DNA of 55,140 bases. Origin: Catenulispora pinistramenti. Lineage in GTDB: Bacteria > Actinomycetota > Actinomycetes > Streptomycetales > Catenulisporaceae. The stretch spans positions 1 through 55,140 of the forward strand of contig NZ_JAAFYZ010000051.1 in the NCBI RefSeq assembly GCF_018274385.1, given 5' to 3'. This document shows, in pieces, positions 29,075 to 38,515 of the stretch. Under the pieces are notes generated by a model, which worked only from the letters and a program-made list of their open reading frames with translations, was not told the origin of the DNA and did no database searches. Position numbers and translations under genes: made by a program. How positions within the stretch are numbered: the stretch's first letter is position 1; each line of letters opens with the position of its first letter.

Positions 29075-29435
29075 GTGACAGTTACGGGGCGGTGCCGGAG
29101 GGTGCGGCGTGCGGGCCGGACGGCACATCTCCCGGAGCCGTCGGGCCCGTTGAACGCCTGGCCAGAGTCCGGCGTCATCCTCCCGCTCGCGAACTCCATC
29201 GACGGTGACAACCTGCGCTGGCCAAATGAGGGCGACGACCCGGCACGTGGCCGCTGATCGTGTGGCCCCGCCATTCCGACCAGAGTCCGGCCCTGGAGAA
29301 CGGCCTGATCGATACGCTCCTAGCCTGGCAGCGCGGAAAACTGCGGGACGCTGGCCTAGCCGGATTCGACGTGGACGACGACCCCTTCGACTTCGTCCGC
29401 TTCGAGGCGTGGGGCGAAGACGCCTTCGCCCTTTA
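29075..29435 (+). pseudogene. broken SUKH-like immunity gene
   Basis: Two adjacent frames join into a SUKH-like C-terminal half. The first reads WPESGVILPLANSIDGDNLR and continues to EGDDPAR, up to about 29245. After a one-base shift the second reads WPLIVWPRHSDQSPALENGL and continues to FVRFEAWGEDAFAL, stopping at 29435. The order of strands (title segment, D-G-D, W, then WP-IVWPR) fits SMI1/KNR4 proteins. The N-terminal half is also out of frame or missing. It is a second immunity relic near the RHS locus, as expected when toxin tips are replaced and old antidotes are left behind. Confidence 0.5.
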
Positions 29436-29488
29436 GGCTCCTCGGTAGGAATACCTCAACAACCTGATGCATCGATCGTGCTCGATGG

Positions 29489-30256
29489 GTGGCTGTTCGT
29501 CAGTGCCCTTACTCCGCGTTGCATGCGGCGTTGCGGTATATCAAGATTCTTACGCACTGGAGTGACGTCGCCTGCCCCTGGTGCTACATCGGCAAGGCGC
29601 GTTTCGAGCAGGGCCTGCAGGCCTTCGCCCACAAGGACGACGTCGAGGTGGTCTTCCGCTCCTTCGAACTGGACCCGCAGCGGGCCAAGGGCGACACCGT
29701 CCAGGTCCTGCCGATGCTGGCGAGCAAGCACGGCATGAGCTTGGAGCAGGCCAAGCAGGCTGAGGCGCGGGTGGCGGCGAACGCTGCCGACGCCGGCCTG
29801 GGCTACCTGGCCGAGGGCCGGCACCACGGCAACACCTTCGACATCCACCGGGTGCTGCACTTCGCGAAGACGCGCGGGAAGCAGAACGAGCTGCTGGACC
29901 TGGCGTATACGGCGAACTTCGCTGAGGAGCGCTCGGTCTTCGACGACGACCGCCTGGTCGAGTTGGCGGTGAAGGCGGGCCTGGACGAGACCGAGGTGCG
30001 CGCGGTGCTCGCCGACGCGACGGCCTTCGCTGCTGATGTTCGTGCCGACGAGCAGGAGGCGCAGATGCTGGGTGCGAACGGGGTGCCGTTCTTCGTGTTG
30101 GACCGGAAGTTCGGCGTGTCCGGCGGGCAGCCGGCCGAGGTGTTCACGCAGGCGCTTCAGGAAGCCTGGGCCGCACAGGCGCCGGCGCTGAAGGTGGTCG
30201 GCGAGGCTGCGCCGGACGGTGCGGTCTGCGGGCCGGACGGATGCGAGATTCCGTAG
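29489..30256 (+). CDS. DsbA-family (FrnE-like) thiol-disulfide oxidoreductase
   Basis: The protein has a thioredoxin-like fold with the active-site CPWC in THWSDVACPWCYIGKARFEQ, an inserted helical domain (AKGDTVQVLPMLASKHGM), and the cis-Pro loop GVPFFVLDRKFGVSGGQ, the hallmark of DsbA/FrnE and HCCA-isomerase relatives. Such proteins exchange or isomerise disulfides; this one has no signal peptide and is probably cytosolic. Homologues begin a few residues before the first strand, so TTG 29531 (LRYIKILTHW) is a likelier start than GTG 29489, giving about 241 residues. A short Cys pair near the C-terminus (VCGPDGCEIP) is typical of the actinobacterial group. It seems an ordinary chromosomal gene. 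Confidence 0.9.
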   Translation: MAVRQCPYSALHAALRYIKILTHWSDVACPWCYIGKARFEQGLQAFAHKDDVEVVFRSFELDPQRAKGDTVQVLPMLASKHGMSLEQAKQAEARVAANAADAGLGYLAEGRHHGNTFDIHRVLHFAKTRGKQNELLDLAYTANFAEERSVFDDDRLVELAVKAGLDETEVRAVLADATAFAADVRADEQEAQMLGANGVPFFVLDRKFGVSGGQPAEVFTQALQEAWAAQAPALKVVGEAAPDGAVCGPDGCEIP

Positions 30257-30435
30257 CTGCAACCTCCTTGGCGGGGGTTGAGTGGGACCTCTGAGTGTGG
30301 TTGTTACAACCCTCACCGCGGCCTCGCCCTTCACCTGCCAGTGGTTGGATCAACGCTCACGCGTGGCGTGCCGGACCCTTTCTGTCAGTCTGATGTGAGA
30401 TGCCCTGTTTGCCGGACTGGAACCTGAGCTCGGCG

Positions 30436-31617
<1,182 letters not shown>

Positions 31618-32757
31618 TCGTTCGGCGGATTCGGTAGTTGGCAAGGTTGGTCGGTGTTGGCGGGCCGGTCTCGGTTTGGGCCGGGGTCAGCTGGCCGAGC
31701 CTGCGGTGCGGCCTAGCTTCGTTCCGGTGGGCGAGATAGGTCGTCAAGGTGCGGTGCAGGTGGTCTTTGTTGATGATCAGCATCCGGTCGAGTAGCTCGC
31801 GTCGTAGTTCCCCGATGGCCCTTTCGCAGATCGCGTTCGATCGAGGGGCTCGGGGGGACTCTTCAGGATGCCGATTCCCTCGTCGGCGAACACGGCGTCG
31901 AAGCTGTCGGTGAACTTGGTGTCGCGATCCCGGATCAGAAGCTTGAACTTCCTGCCCCGCTCGGCCAGGTCGATCAGGACATTGCGGGCGGCCTGGGTGG
32001 TCCACTCTCCGGTTGGATGGGCGGTCACGCCGGCCAGGTGCGCCCGACGGGTCCTGTGTTCGGTGAGGATCAGGGTGTACAGGCGTTTCAATCCGATCGT
32101 GTCCGCATGCACGAAGTCGATGGCGAGAATGTCGTGGGCTTGAGCGGTGAGGAACTGCTTCCCCGTTGGGCTCGAACGCCGCGGTGCCGGATCCAACCCG
32201 GCCGCGTGCAGGATCTTCCACACCGTTGAGGAAGCGATCTGGTGGCCGAGCTTGATCAACTCGCCGGAGGATTCGGCGATGGGCCTACAGCGGATTGTCC
32301 TTTGCCATGGTCAGCAGGAGCTTCTTTTGACTGCCGCGGCAGTCGGCGGCCTGCCGGGTTTCCGCCGAGCGCTGTAGTCCCACTTGCGGGCAACCAGTCG
32401 GCGGTGTCAGGCCAACCCCGTTGCCGGGCTGACCGGGAACACCTGGGCCCAACGCCGACGCGGAATCAACGTCGAGAGTGCCGCGAACCAGAACCGGTCG
32501 ACCGACTCGTAGTGGACCCTGAGGACCTGACGGCGCAGGACCGCATTCTCGTGGCGCAACACCAGCAGCTCAGCGTCCTTGGACACGTCACGACGGGACA
32601 AGACCGCCACGGAACCGAGAACACGGCGGGTTGCACGATACGCAAGCGCCAAGAACATCAGGCCAGGGCCGCAGCTCGACAACAACAGGCCAGCCGCGAC
32701 CAGGTCACAGGCCCGATCGTATTTCCGAGCCCTACAAGGTCCGACGCAGCAGCACAA
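31618..32757 (-). pseudogene. older integrase-core IS, frameshifted and cut by IS copy B
   Basis: The N-terminal part (32407-32757 frame) reads [39 protein letters not shown] and IPRRRWAQVFPV, a typical rve-transposase beginning. After disrupted sequence, the core continues in 31777-32259 with IKLGHQIASSTVWKILHAAG, AIDFVHAD and LIRDRDTKF. It then changes frame again to AICERAIGELRRELLDRMLI and TYLAHRNEARPHRRL. The very end is replaced by IS copy B at 31617. At least two frameshifts plus the insertion make it dead. It borders the distal end of the biosynthetic operon. Confidence 0.85.
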
Positions 32758-32879
32758 ACGGCCGTCATGCCCGAGGCCCTGCCGAGATCACAGCAGGAGA
32801 GCCGATGCCGGGCCCATCACCCCGCACGACCAGCCCGTACGTTGATGACCTGCGCAGAGGAGGTTTTCGGCAGGCGCAG

Positions 32880-33830
32880 CTACGGCGCTGAAGACGGCCA
32901 GGCCTGTGTAAGTACCCTCATATCCCCGGGGCTCAGGGGTAGGCAGCCCGCGGCGAGGAGTGGGCCGACCTGGTCGGCGCGGCTGGCGCTGGCGATGGCG
33001 GCTGTCACGCCGGGCTGGGCGGCCAGCCAGGCCAGGGCGACCGTGCTCGGCTGCGCGTCGTGGGTCTCCGCCACCTTGATCAGTGCTTCGAGTGTCGGTC
33101 GGCTACGCGGGTCCGCCAGGTAGGCGCTCACCCGAGTAGAGCGCGCCCCGGGCGCGGGCGTGGTGTCCATCGGGTACTTGCCGGTCAGCAGGCCTGAGGC
33201 GAGTGCCGCGTACGGGGTGACGGCGAGATTGTACGCGGCGGCCACGGCTGCCGACTCGCTCTCGTAGGGGTCGCGGTGGATGAGGTTGTAGTGCGGTTGG
33301 AGGACTTCGTAGGCGGCCAAGTTCTCTCGGTGGGCGAAGTCGAGGCAGGCGGTGAGCCGGGCCGGGGTGATGTTGGAGGCGCCGAGGTGGCGTGCCTTGC
33401 CCGCGCGGACCAGTGCATCCAGTGCCGTCACTATTTCCTCGACGGGGCGGGTCGGGTCGTCGCGATGGCTGAAGAAGACGTCGACGTGGTCGACGCGTAG
33501 CCGCTTGAGGGAGCGGTCCAGTGCTGTTCTCACAGTCGTCGGGGCCAGGCCGGTCAGTGGCGGGTTCGCGCCGGCCTTGGTGGCGAGCAGGATCCGGTCG
33601 CGGTTGGCTCGGCGGTGCAGCCAGGTGCCGATGATGGTTTCCGATTCGCCGCCGTTGTTGCCCTCGGCCCAGGCGGAGTAGCCGTCGGCGGTGTCCACGA
33701 AGGTGCCGCCGGCTTCCGTGAAGGCGTCGAGGATGGCGAACGACTCGGTCTCGTCCGCGGTCCAGCCGAAGACGTTGCCGCCTAGGGCGACTGGCAGGAG
33801 ACCGGTGAAGATGTCAGGGGTTGTGTTCAT
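32880..33830 (-). CDS. aldo-keto reductase
   Basis: ATG 33830, with GGGAGCC just upstream, gives 316 residues; a longer frame exists but its extra N-terminus has no family signal. The AKR tetrad is present: D46, Y51 (DTADGYSAW), K85 (LATKAG) and H122 (FFSHRDD). NADPH-binding sequence lies near the C-terminus (AAIASASRADQVG). These enzymes reduce aldehydes and ketones, often sugars. It is the last gene of the long operon and overlaps the LigA-like gene by 17 bases, so it belongs to the pathway, perhaps as a ketosugar or polyketide ketone reductase. The substrate cannot be told. Confidence 0.9.
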   Translation of the reverse strand: MNTTPDIFTGLLPVALGGNVFGWTADETESFAILDAFTEAGGTFVDTADGYSAWAEGNNGGESETIIGTWLHRRANRDRILLATKAGANPPLTGLAPTTVRTALDRSLKRLRVDHVDVFFSHRDDPTRPVEEIVTALDALVRAGKARHLGASNITPARLTACLDFAHRENLAAYEVLQPHYNLIHRDPYESESAAVAAAYNLAVTPYAALASGLLTGKYPMDTTPAPGARSTRVSAYLADPRSRPTLEALIKVAETHDAQPSTVALAWLAAQPGVTAAIASASRADQVGPLLAAGCLPLSPGDMRVLTQAWPSSAP

Positions 33831-34140
33831 GGCCGGCTCCCATGCGGTGGCTGTAGACGTCTGGGTCGAGGCCGAACAGACGGAATGTGGCCAGCCGGAC
33901 CAGCAGGAGCGGGTGCACGCCGGCATCGAGCAGCGCCGGGACGTCGCCGTCGAGCAGCAGCCTCTGGTCGGCGTCGGACAGCGGCGGCAGCGGCGCCGGA
34001 AGCGAGCGCAGCGTGGCGGCCGGGTTGGTGTGCAGGCCGGTGCGCAGCTGCTCGTCCTGGGAGGCGCGATAGCACAGCCAGTTGAGCGGGTAGGCGCCGG
34101 TCAGTCGGGTGATGTCAGCGTGCCCAGGCAGCGAAGGCAT
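33814..34140 (-). CDS. LigA-like small subunit of an extradiol dioxygenase
   Basis: The 108-residue helical protein resembles the LigA alpha subunit or cap of class III (LigAB) extradiol dioxygenases: a basic N-terminal helix, LPPLSDADQRLLLDGDVPALLDAG and LLLVRLATFRLFGLD, matching the helical pattern that covers the LigB active site. The similarity is by shape and by its position next to a LigB-type gene, so the call is moderate. It overlaps the LigB gene by 26 bases and the AKR gene by 17, so all three are coupled. Confidence 0.65.
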   Translation of the reverse strand: MPSLPGHADITRLTGAYPLNWLCYRASQDEQLRTGLHTNPAATLRSLPAPLPPLSDADQRLLLDGDVPALLDAGVHPLLLVRLATFRLFGLDPDVYSHRMGAGHEHNP

Positions 34141-34936
34141 GGCCTTCTCCGTCCTCGTAGTCGAGATGGGCGAGGGTCAGGCCGGCGGCGGTCACCGCGC
34201 CGAGGGCGGCGAGCCAGCTGAGCAGTTCGCCGGCCACGGTGCCGGCGTCGTCCAGGATGGCCGGCGTGGACTTGTGAACCAGGTCCTCGACGCTGCCGGC
34301 GCGCAGCATGGCGGCGACTTCGCCGGCCCAGTCGGGGCGCGGGATCGCGTAGGAGTGCCCGGGAGGCACCCGTCTGCTGCCAACGTCAAGGGAGAAGCTG
34401 CCGCTGGCGATCACGCCCACGCGCAGGTCCGGCGGCCAGGCCGCGACGGCGTCGGCGACGGCCCGGCCCAGGGCGAAGCACCGGGCCGCGGAGGGGAAGG
34501 GCGCGACCATGTCGTTGATGTGGATCGGCGCGATCGGTCGCCGTGCCGAGGAGTCCAGGAAGTGCAGCGGGACGGCGACCCCGTGATCGGCGACCCCGTT
34601 CACCACGAGTGAGGGGTCGAAGTCCCTCGGCACGAGGTACTGGTACAGGTGCGTGGCCAGGCCCGAGTGTACGTGCACGGCGGTCTGGGGCACGCCCGGT
34701 ACGTCGTCGATCGGGCAGATCAGCGTGGGTCCGGTGGTGATCGCGAAGGTCGGCCAGTGGTCGAGGAAGAACGCGTTGATGTGGTCGCAGTGGAAAACGC
34801 ACAGGACGTCTGGGCGCTCGTCGTCCAGGACGCGCCGGACCGCGGCATAGCGGGCCGCGATGCCGGTGCCCTCGGGACGCGCCGCCAGCTGAGGGAAGAC
34901 GGGAGTGTGCGGCACACCGGCGGCGGCAACGATCAT
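34115..34936 (-). CDS. LigB-type (class III) ring-cleaving or related dioxygenase, catalytic subunit
   Basis: From ATG 34936 (a GTG lies six bases earlier) the product has 273 residues. The LigB fold begins with MIVAAAGVPHTPVF, whose H10 is the first iron ligand position, and continues with CVFHCDHINAFF, where H52 fits the second. A late acidic residue in HLDYEDGEGHAFAAW could be the third. In the family the non-haem iron enzyme opens catechol-type rings with oxygen. In this cluster the substrate could be an aromatic starter or tailoring intermediate; no aromatic biosynthesis gene is visible. The frame is open upstream across the neighbouring gene but that portion is not coding. Confidence 0.8.
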   Translation of the reverse strand: MIVAAAGVPHTPVFPQLAARPEGTGIAARYAAVRRVLDDERPDVLCVFHCDHINAFFLDHWPTFAITTGPTLICPIDDVPGVPQTAVHVHSGLATHLYQYLVPRDFDPSLVVNGVADHGVAVPLHFLDSSARRPIAPIHINDMVAPFPSAARCFALGRAVADAVAAWPPDLRVGVIASGSFSLDVGSRRVPPGHSYAIPRPDWAGEVAAMLRAGSVEDLVHKSTPAILDDAGTVAGELLSWLAALGAVTAAGLTLAHLDYEDGEGHAFAAWAR

Positions 34937-34944
34937 CGCCACGG

Positions 34945-36003
34945 TCAGGAGGCCGGGATCTGGCCGGGGCCGGGCAGTCCGGCGGCGGCGTAGAGGGACC
35001 CGAGCAGGCGGACCATGGCGACCCCGGCCTCGGGGCGCACGTCCATGGCGCCGCCGGTGGCGACCGCGGCGGCGAAGTCTGCGATCTGCCGGCGGTGTGA
35101 GATCCCGTAGTAGTCGATGCCGGGCGCTTCGGCGGCGACGGCCGATTGGTCGCACTCCGCAGCCCGACGTTCCAGCTCGGGGTTGCCGGTCGCGCGGTGC
35201 AGGCGCGCGGGGTGGTCGATGTCGAGTTCGACGGTGCCTTCGGTACCGACGAACTCCAGGCGGGTGCGCCAGGTGACGGTGCTGCCGATGGTGACGGTCA
35301 GCGTCACCGGGACCGGTCCGGCGGTGAGCAGGGCGCCGATTGTGTCCTCGGTCTCCAGGGCGCTGTACAGATCCCCGGCGCTGGCCGCGGCTGCGCGGAC
35401 GGTGAGGTCGCCGCAGACGGCCTGCGTCACGTCGAGGCAGTGGTAGCCCTGGTTGATCAGGGCCGAGCCGCCCTCGCCGCGCCAAGTGCCGCGCCAGTAG
35501 CTGTCGGAGTAGTACACCTCCTCACGGCTGGCTTCCAGCGACGCGCGCACGAACCGCAGCCGGCCCAGAAGCCCGGCCTTGAGCCACTCTCGCACGCCGA
35601 CGACCAGCGGGTCGTAGCGATGCTGGGAGACTGTCGTGAGGATGCGCCCCCGCGATCGTGCCGTTTCCAGGAGGTCTTCGGCGTCCGCGGCGGACAGGGC
35701 AAGGGGTTTCTCGACGATCACGTGCTTGCCAGCCAGCAGGGCACGGCGCGCCAGCGCGGCGTGCTGCGCGTGGTCGACGGCGATCGACACACTGGTCACG
35801 GCCGGATCGGCGAGGACGAGTCCGTAGTCCGCTGTGGCCTCGGCGATGCCGTGGACCGCGGCGAAGCCGGCGGCGACGGCCGGGTCGCGGTCGCAGGCCC
35901 AGGCCAGGGTCCAGCCTTCGCCGAGCGCCCGGAAGGCGTCGACGTGATTGGGGGCGACCCGGCCGCAGCCGACGATGGCGTGCGACAGCGGCGGACTGTG
36001 CAT
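34945..36003 (-). CDS. Gfo/Idh/MocA-family oxidoreductase
   Basis: ATG 36003 has GGAGGAACG directly upstream and gives 352 residues. The Rossmann start (HAIVGCGRVAPNHVDAFRAL) and the EKPLAL motif (HVIVEKPLALSAADAEDLL) identify the family, with the second domain holding the substrate-side ALINQGYHCLDV. Members oxidise or reduce sugars, inositols and sugar nucleotides with NAD(P). In antibiotic clusters they often make keto sugars. It lies between an SDR and the LigB gene, and with the split transketolase and the glycosyltransferases it suggests carbohydrate-derived parts. The exact substrate is unknown. Confidence 0.9.
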   Translation of the reverse strand: MHSPPLSHAIVGCGRVAPNHVDAFRALGEGWTLAWACDRDPAVAAGFAAVHGIAEATADYGLVLADPAVTSVSIAVDHAQHAALARRALLAGKHVIVEKPLALSAADAEDLLETARSRGRILTTVSQHRYDPLVVGVREWLKAGLLGRLRFVRASLEASREEVYYSDSYWRGTWRGEGGSALINQGYHCLDVTQAVCGDLTVRAAAASAGDLYSALETEDTIGALLTAGPVPVTLTVTIGSTVTWRTRLEFVGTEGTVELDIDHPARLHRATGNPELERRAAECDQSAVAAEAPGIDYYGISHRRQIADFAAAVATGGAMDVRPEAGVAMVRLLGSLYAAAGLPGPGQIPAS

Positions 36004-36025
36004 CGTTCCTCCGAGGTGTGCGGGT

Positions 36026-36805
36026 TCAGACATAACCGTTGACCAGCCATCCGCCGTCGACGGCGAGCGTGTGGCCGTGGATGTAGGCGGCATCCTCAGA
36101 GCACAGGAAGAGCACCGGTCCGGCGACGTCGGCCGGGCGGCCGCGGCGCGCGGCCGGAATCCTACCGACAATCCGGTCCTCGCTCAGGGTGCCCGCGGCC
36201 ACCGCCGGGTGCGGGGTCTCGATCTGGATCATGCCGGGGGCGACGGCGTTGACGTTGATCCCGTGCCGCGCCCACTCCAGGGCGAACGCGCGAGTCAGTT
36301 GCAGCACGCCGCCCTTGCTCGCGGCGTAGGCGGCCCGTTGCGGGAACGCGGTGAACGACAGCAGCGAGGCGAAGTTCACAACCTTGCCGTATCCGCGTTC
36401 GATCATGCCGGGCGCCACGCCCCTGGTGACCAGGAACGTGCCGAGGACGTTGGTATCCAGCAGCTCGCGGACCTGCGCGGTGGCGAAGGACGTACTCGGT
36501 CCGAGCGAGAACGTGCCGGCACAGTTGACCAGGATCTCGACCGGCCCGCGGGCCTGCTGTGCGGTATCGATCAGCCGCGTGACGTCCGTCTCCACACCGA
36601 CGTCGCAGGTCACCGCGAGCGCCTTGGCACCGGTGCCGGCCAGCTCCGCGGCGACCGCCGCGATCTGGTCGGCGGTGCGGCTGGCGACCGTGACGGTCGC
36701 GCCCTCGGCCGCGAACGCGAGCGCGATCACCCGGCCGATGCCGCGGCCGCCGCCGGTGACCAGCACGTGGCGGCCCTCGAACCGCCGGAGTCGGCCGTCG
36801 GTCAC
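36026..36805 (-). CDS. short-chain dehydrogenase/reductase (SDR)
   Basis: GTG 36805 overlaps the upstream methyltransferase stop as GTGA and gives 259 residues. The classical SDR motifs are complete: TGGGRGIG for NAD(P), VNCAGTF, catalytic Ser in NFASLLSF, and YAASK. The C-terminal NVNAVAPGMIQIETP and LAVDGGWLVNG match the FabG-like group. It can reduce a beta-keto group, which would suit a PKS that lacks its own ketoreductase domain, or oxidise a sugar alcohol. The choice between these is open. Confidence 0.92.
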   Translation of the reverse strand: MTDGRLRRFEGRHVLVTGGGRGIGRVIALAFAAEGATVTVASRTADQIAAVAAELAGTGAKALAVTCDVGVETDVTRLIDTAQQARGPVEILVNCAGTFSLGPSTSFATAQVRELLDTNVLGTFLVTRGVAPGMIERGYGKVVNFASLLSFTAFPQRAAYAASKGGVLQLTRAFALEWARHGINVNAVAPGMIQIETPHPAVAAGTLSEDRIVGRIPAARRGRPADVAGPVLFLCSEDAAYIHGHTLAVDGGWLVNGYV

Positions 36806-37440
36806 GCTCCCGCCGCCTGTCCGCGCTTGCGGAACAGGCCGAGCCAGTGCCACTGGTCGGGACGGGCCTGGGTCGGCAGGTTGCGGAACCGGCGCAGTTC
36901 CTCGACTTCGAAACCGGGCAGGAACGCGCCCAGGACGTCGTCGGAGGTCAGGCGGATCGGGCCGCTGCCGGGGGTCATCCGGTCAGAGAAGCCGACCATC
37001 ACGAACAGCCCGCCGGGCTTGAGGATCCGGGCTACCTCGGCCGCATAGAGGGTCCGCGCCTCGGGGCGGACGTTGTGGTAGATGAACGAGTCGTTGACCA
37101 CGTCCACGGATTCGGCGGGCAGGGTCGTGGCGAGGATGTCGGCCTCGATCAGCTCCAGCTCGACGCCGTACAGCTCGGACAGGTGGCGTGCGGCGCCGAG
37201 CGCGGTGGCCGAGTTGTCGACGCCGGTGACGGTCATCCCGTGGCGGGCCAGGAAGGCCGCCGCGACTCCGGCGCCGCAGCCGAGGTCGACGACGCGCTGG
37301 CCCCGGGCGATCGTCCCGTCGATCACCAGCTCGGCCAGGACCGGGCTGACCGTGCCGGTGAACCACGAGATCTGGCCCAGCGGGTTCTCCTCGTAGAGCT
37401 TGGCGAATCCGTTCACCCAGCGGTCGGTGAATGCCTGCAT
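36802..37440 (-). CDS. class I SAM-dependent methyltransferase
   Basis: The 212-residue protein has motif I VVDLGCGAGVAAAFLARHG, an acidic motif II end (VTGVDNS), and LKPGGLFVMVGF. It belongs to the Methyltransf_11/25 type. It sits directly downstream of the FkbH/FkbI/ACP/FkbK genes, the position held by the O-methyltransferase FkbG in methoxymalonyl-ACP operons, so it may methylate the hydroxyl of hydroxymalonyl-ACP. Classical FkbG belongs to a different methyltransferase group, so it may instead act on the scaffold or a sugar. There is a 13-base gap to the FkbH stop and a GTGA overlap with the SDR. Confidence 0.9.
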   Translation of the reverse strand: MQAFTDRWVNGFAKLYEENPLGQISWFTGTVSPVLAELVIDGTIARGQRVVDLGCGAGVAAAFLARHGMTVTGVDNSATALGAARHLSELYGVELELIEADILATTLPAESVDVVNDSFIYHNVRPEARTLYAAEVARILKPGGLFVMVGFSDRMTPGSGPIRLTSDDVLGAFLPGFEVEELRRFRNLPTQARPDQWHWLGLFRKRGQAAGA

Positions 37441-37453
37441 GGTTCGTATCTCC

Positions 37454-38515
37454 TCAGTCGGTCGTCAGGGTCAGGAACGCCGGGCGGGTACGGGGCGCGT
37501 CGGCGGCCAGTTCCAGAAGCAGGGTCTGGCCGGCGACCGTCTCAGCTGCCTTGTCAGTGCTCTGTCCGGCGCTGAACCCGGCCAGGCGGTAGACCGTGTA
37601 CATGGGCCGGTTGACGTCGGTGTGCCGGAAGTCGGCGGTCAGGCGCAGCCCGCGCTGGTCGGCCTGCGCCGCGAGGTGGCTGATGACCGCGCCACCGACG
37701 TTGCGGCCCATCACGCGGCAGGACATCAGCAGCAGGCGGATCCGCCACTGGTCGTCGGAGGCGGTCAGCATCACCAGACCGACGGTGCCGTACTCGCCGA
37801 AGACGTCGCGCAGGGAGACGACCAGCAGCGTGTTCTCGGGCCGGGCCATCAGGTTCAGCAACTGCTCCCGCGAGAAGGTCAGCCCGGTGGTGTTGAGCTG
37901 GTTGGTACGTACCGTCAGTTCGGCGGCGCGCGCGAGATCGTCCGGGGTCGCCGCCCGGACCGACAGACGTATGTCGAGCGAGCGCAGGAATTCGTTGCGC
38001 GGGCCGGTGAATCCGTCCTCGTATTCGCGGCGCCTGGCGTCCTGCCGGTAGCGGACACGCCGCTGGGCACCGTCGGCGGTGACGATCGCCGGGGTCAGGT
38101 CCGGCCGGTCCAGCAGGATGGCGACGTCGGCGGCGTCCACGCAGCGCACCGGCAGCGCCGAAGCCACCTCGGCCCGCTCGAACGGCGAGTCGTCGATGAA
38201 CAGCAGCGTGTCGACGCCGATGTTGATCTCTTTGGCAATCCGTCGCAGCAGCACGGATTTCGCGTCCCACGACGCCTGCGGAAACAGGAAGTAGTCGGTC
38301 AGCGCGAAGTGATCCAGCTGCTCTCGGACGGCGCGGGGGTCGTTCTTGCTGGCGATTGACTGCAGGATGCCGCGCTCGTCGAGGGCGCGCACAGCGTGTA
38401 CGGCGGCGGCCCGCAGCACGACCCGTCCGTCCTCGGCCAGGACGCCGTCCCACAGCGTGTCGTCCAGGTCCCAGACCACGCATTTGACCATCGGCCGGTC
38501 CACGGTCCCGGTCAT
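37454..38515 (-). CDS. fkbH: FkbH-like HAD protein, 1,3-bisphosphoglycerate to glyceryl-ACP
   Basis: ATG 38515 overlaps the previous stop (ATGA) and gives 353 residues. The HAD motif is intact: D16 and D18 in VVWDLDDTLWDG, with further motif IIASKND and DDSPFERAEV. The C-terminal GNAT-like half (VGLVMLTASDDQWRIRLLLMSCRVMGRNVG) completes the FkbH family. In known pathways FkbH dephosphorylates 1,3-bisphosphoglycerate and loads the glyceryl group on an ACP. The adjacent ACP, acyl-CoA dehydrogenase and 3-hydroxyacyl-CoA dehydrogenase make the full glyceryl-to-hydroxymalonyl set. Alone it could also mean a tetronate, but FkbI and FkbK argue for the hydroxy/methoxymalonyl route. Confidence 0.93.
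   Translation of the reverse strand: MTGTVDRPMVKCVVWDLDDTLWDGVLAEDGRVVLRAAAVHAVRALDERGILQSIASKNDPRAVREQLDHFALTDYFLFPQASWDAKSVLLRRIAKEINIGVDTLLFIDDSPFERAEVASALPVRCVDAADVAILLDRPDLTPAIVTADGAQRRVRYRQDARRREYEDGFTGPRNEFLRSLDIRLSVRAATPDDLARAAELTVRTNQLNTTGLTFSREQLLNLMARPENTLLVVSLRDVFGEYGTVGLVMLTASDDQWRIRLLLMSCRVMGRNVGGAVISHLAAQADQRGLRLTADFRHTDVNRPMYTVYRLAGFSAGQSTDKAAETVAGQTLLLELAADAPRTRPAFLTLTTD

Noticed and set aside
34115-35485. A long extended frame for the LigB-type gene starting at 35485
   Set aside because: The extra N-terminal part is Arg-rich shadow of the Gfo/Idh/MocA gene; the LigB fold starts at 34936.
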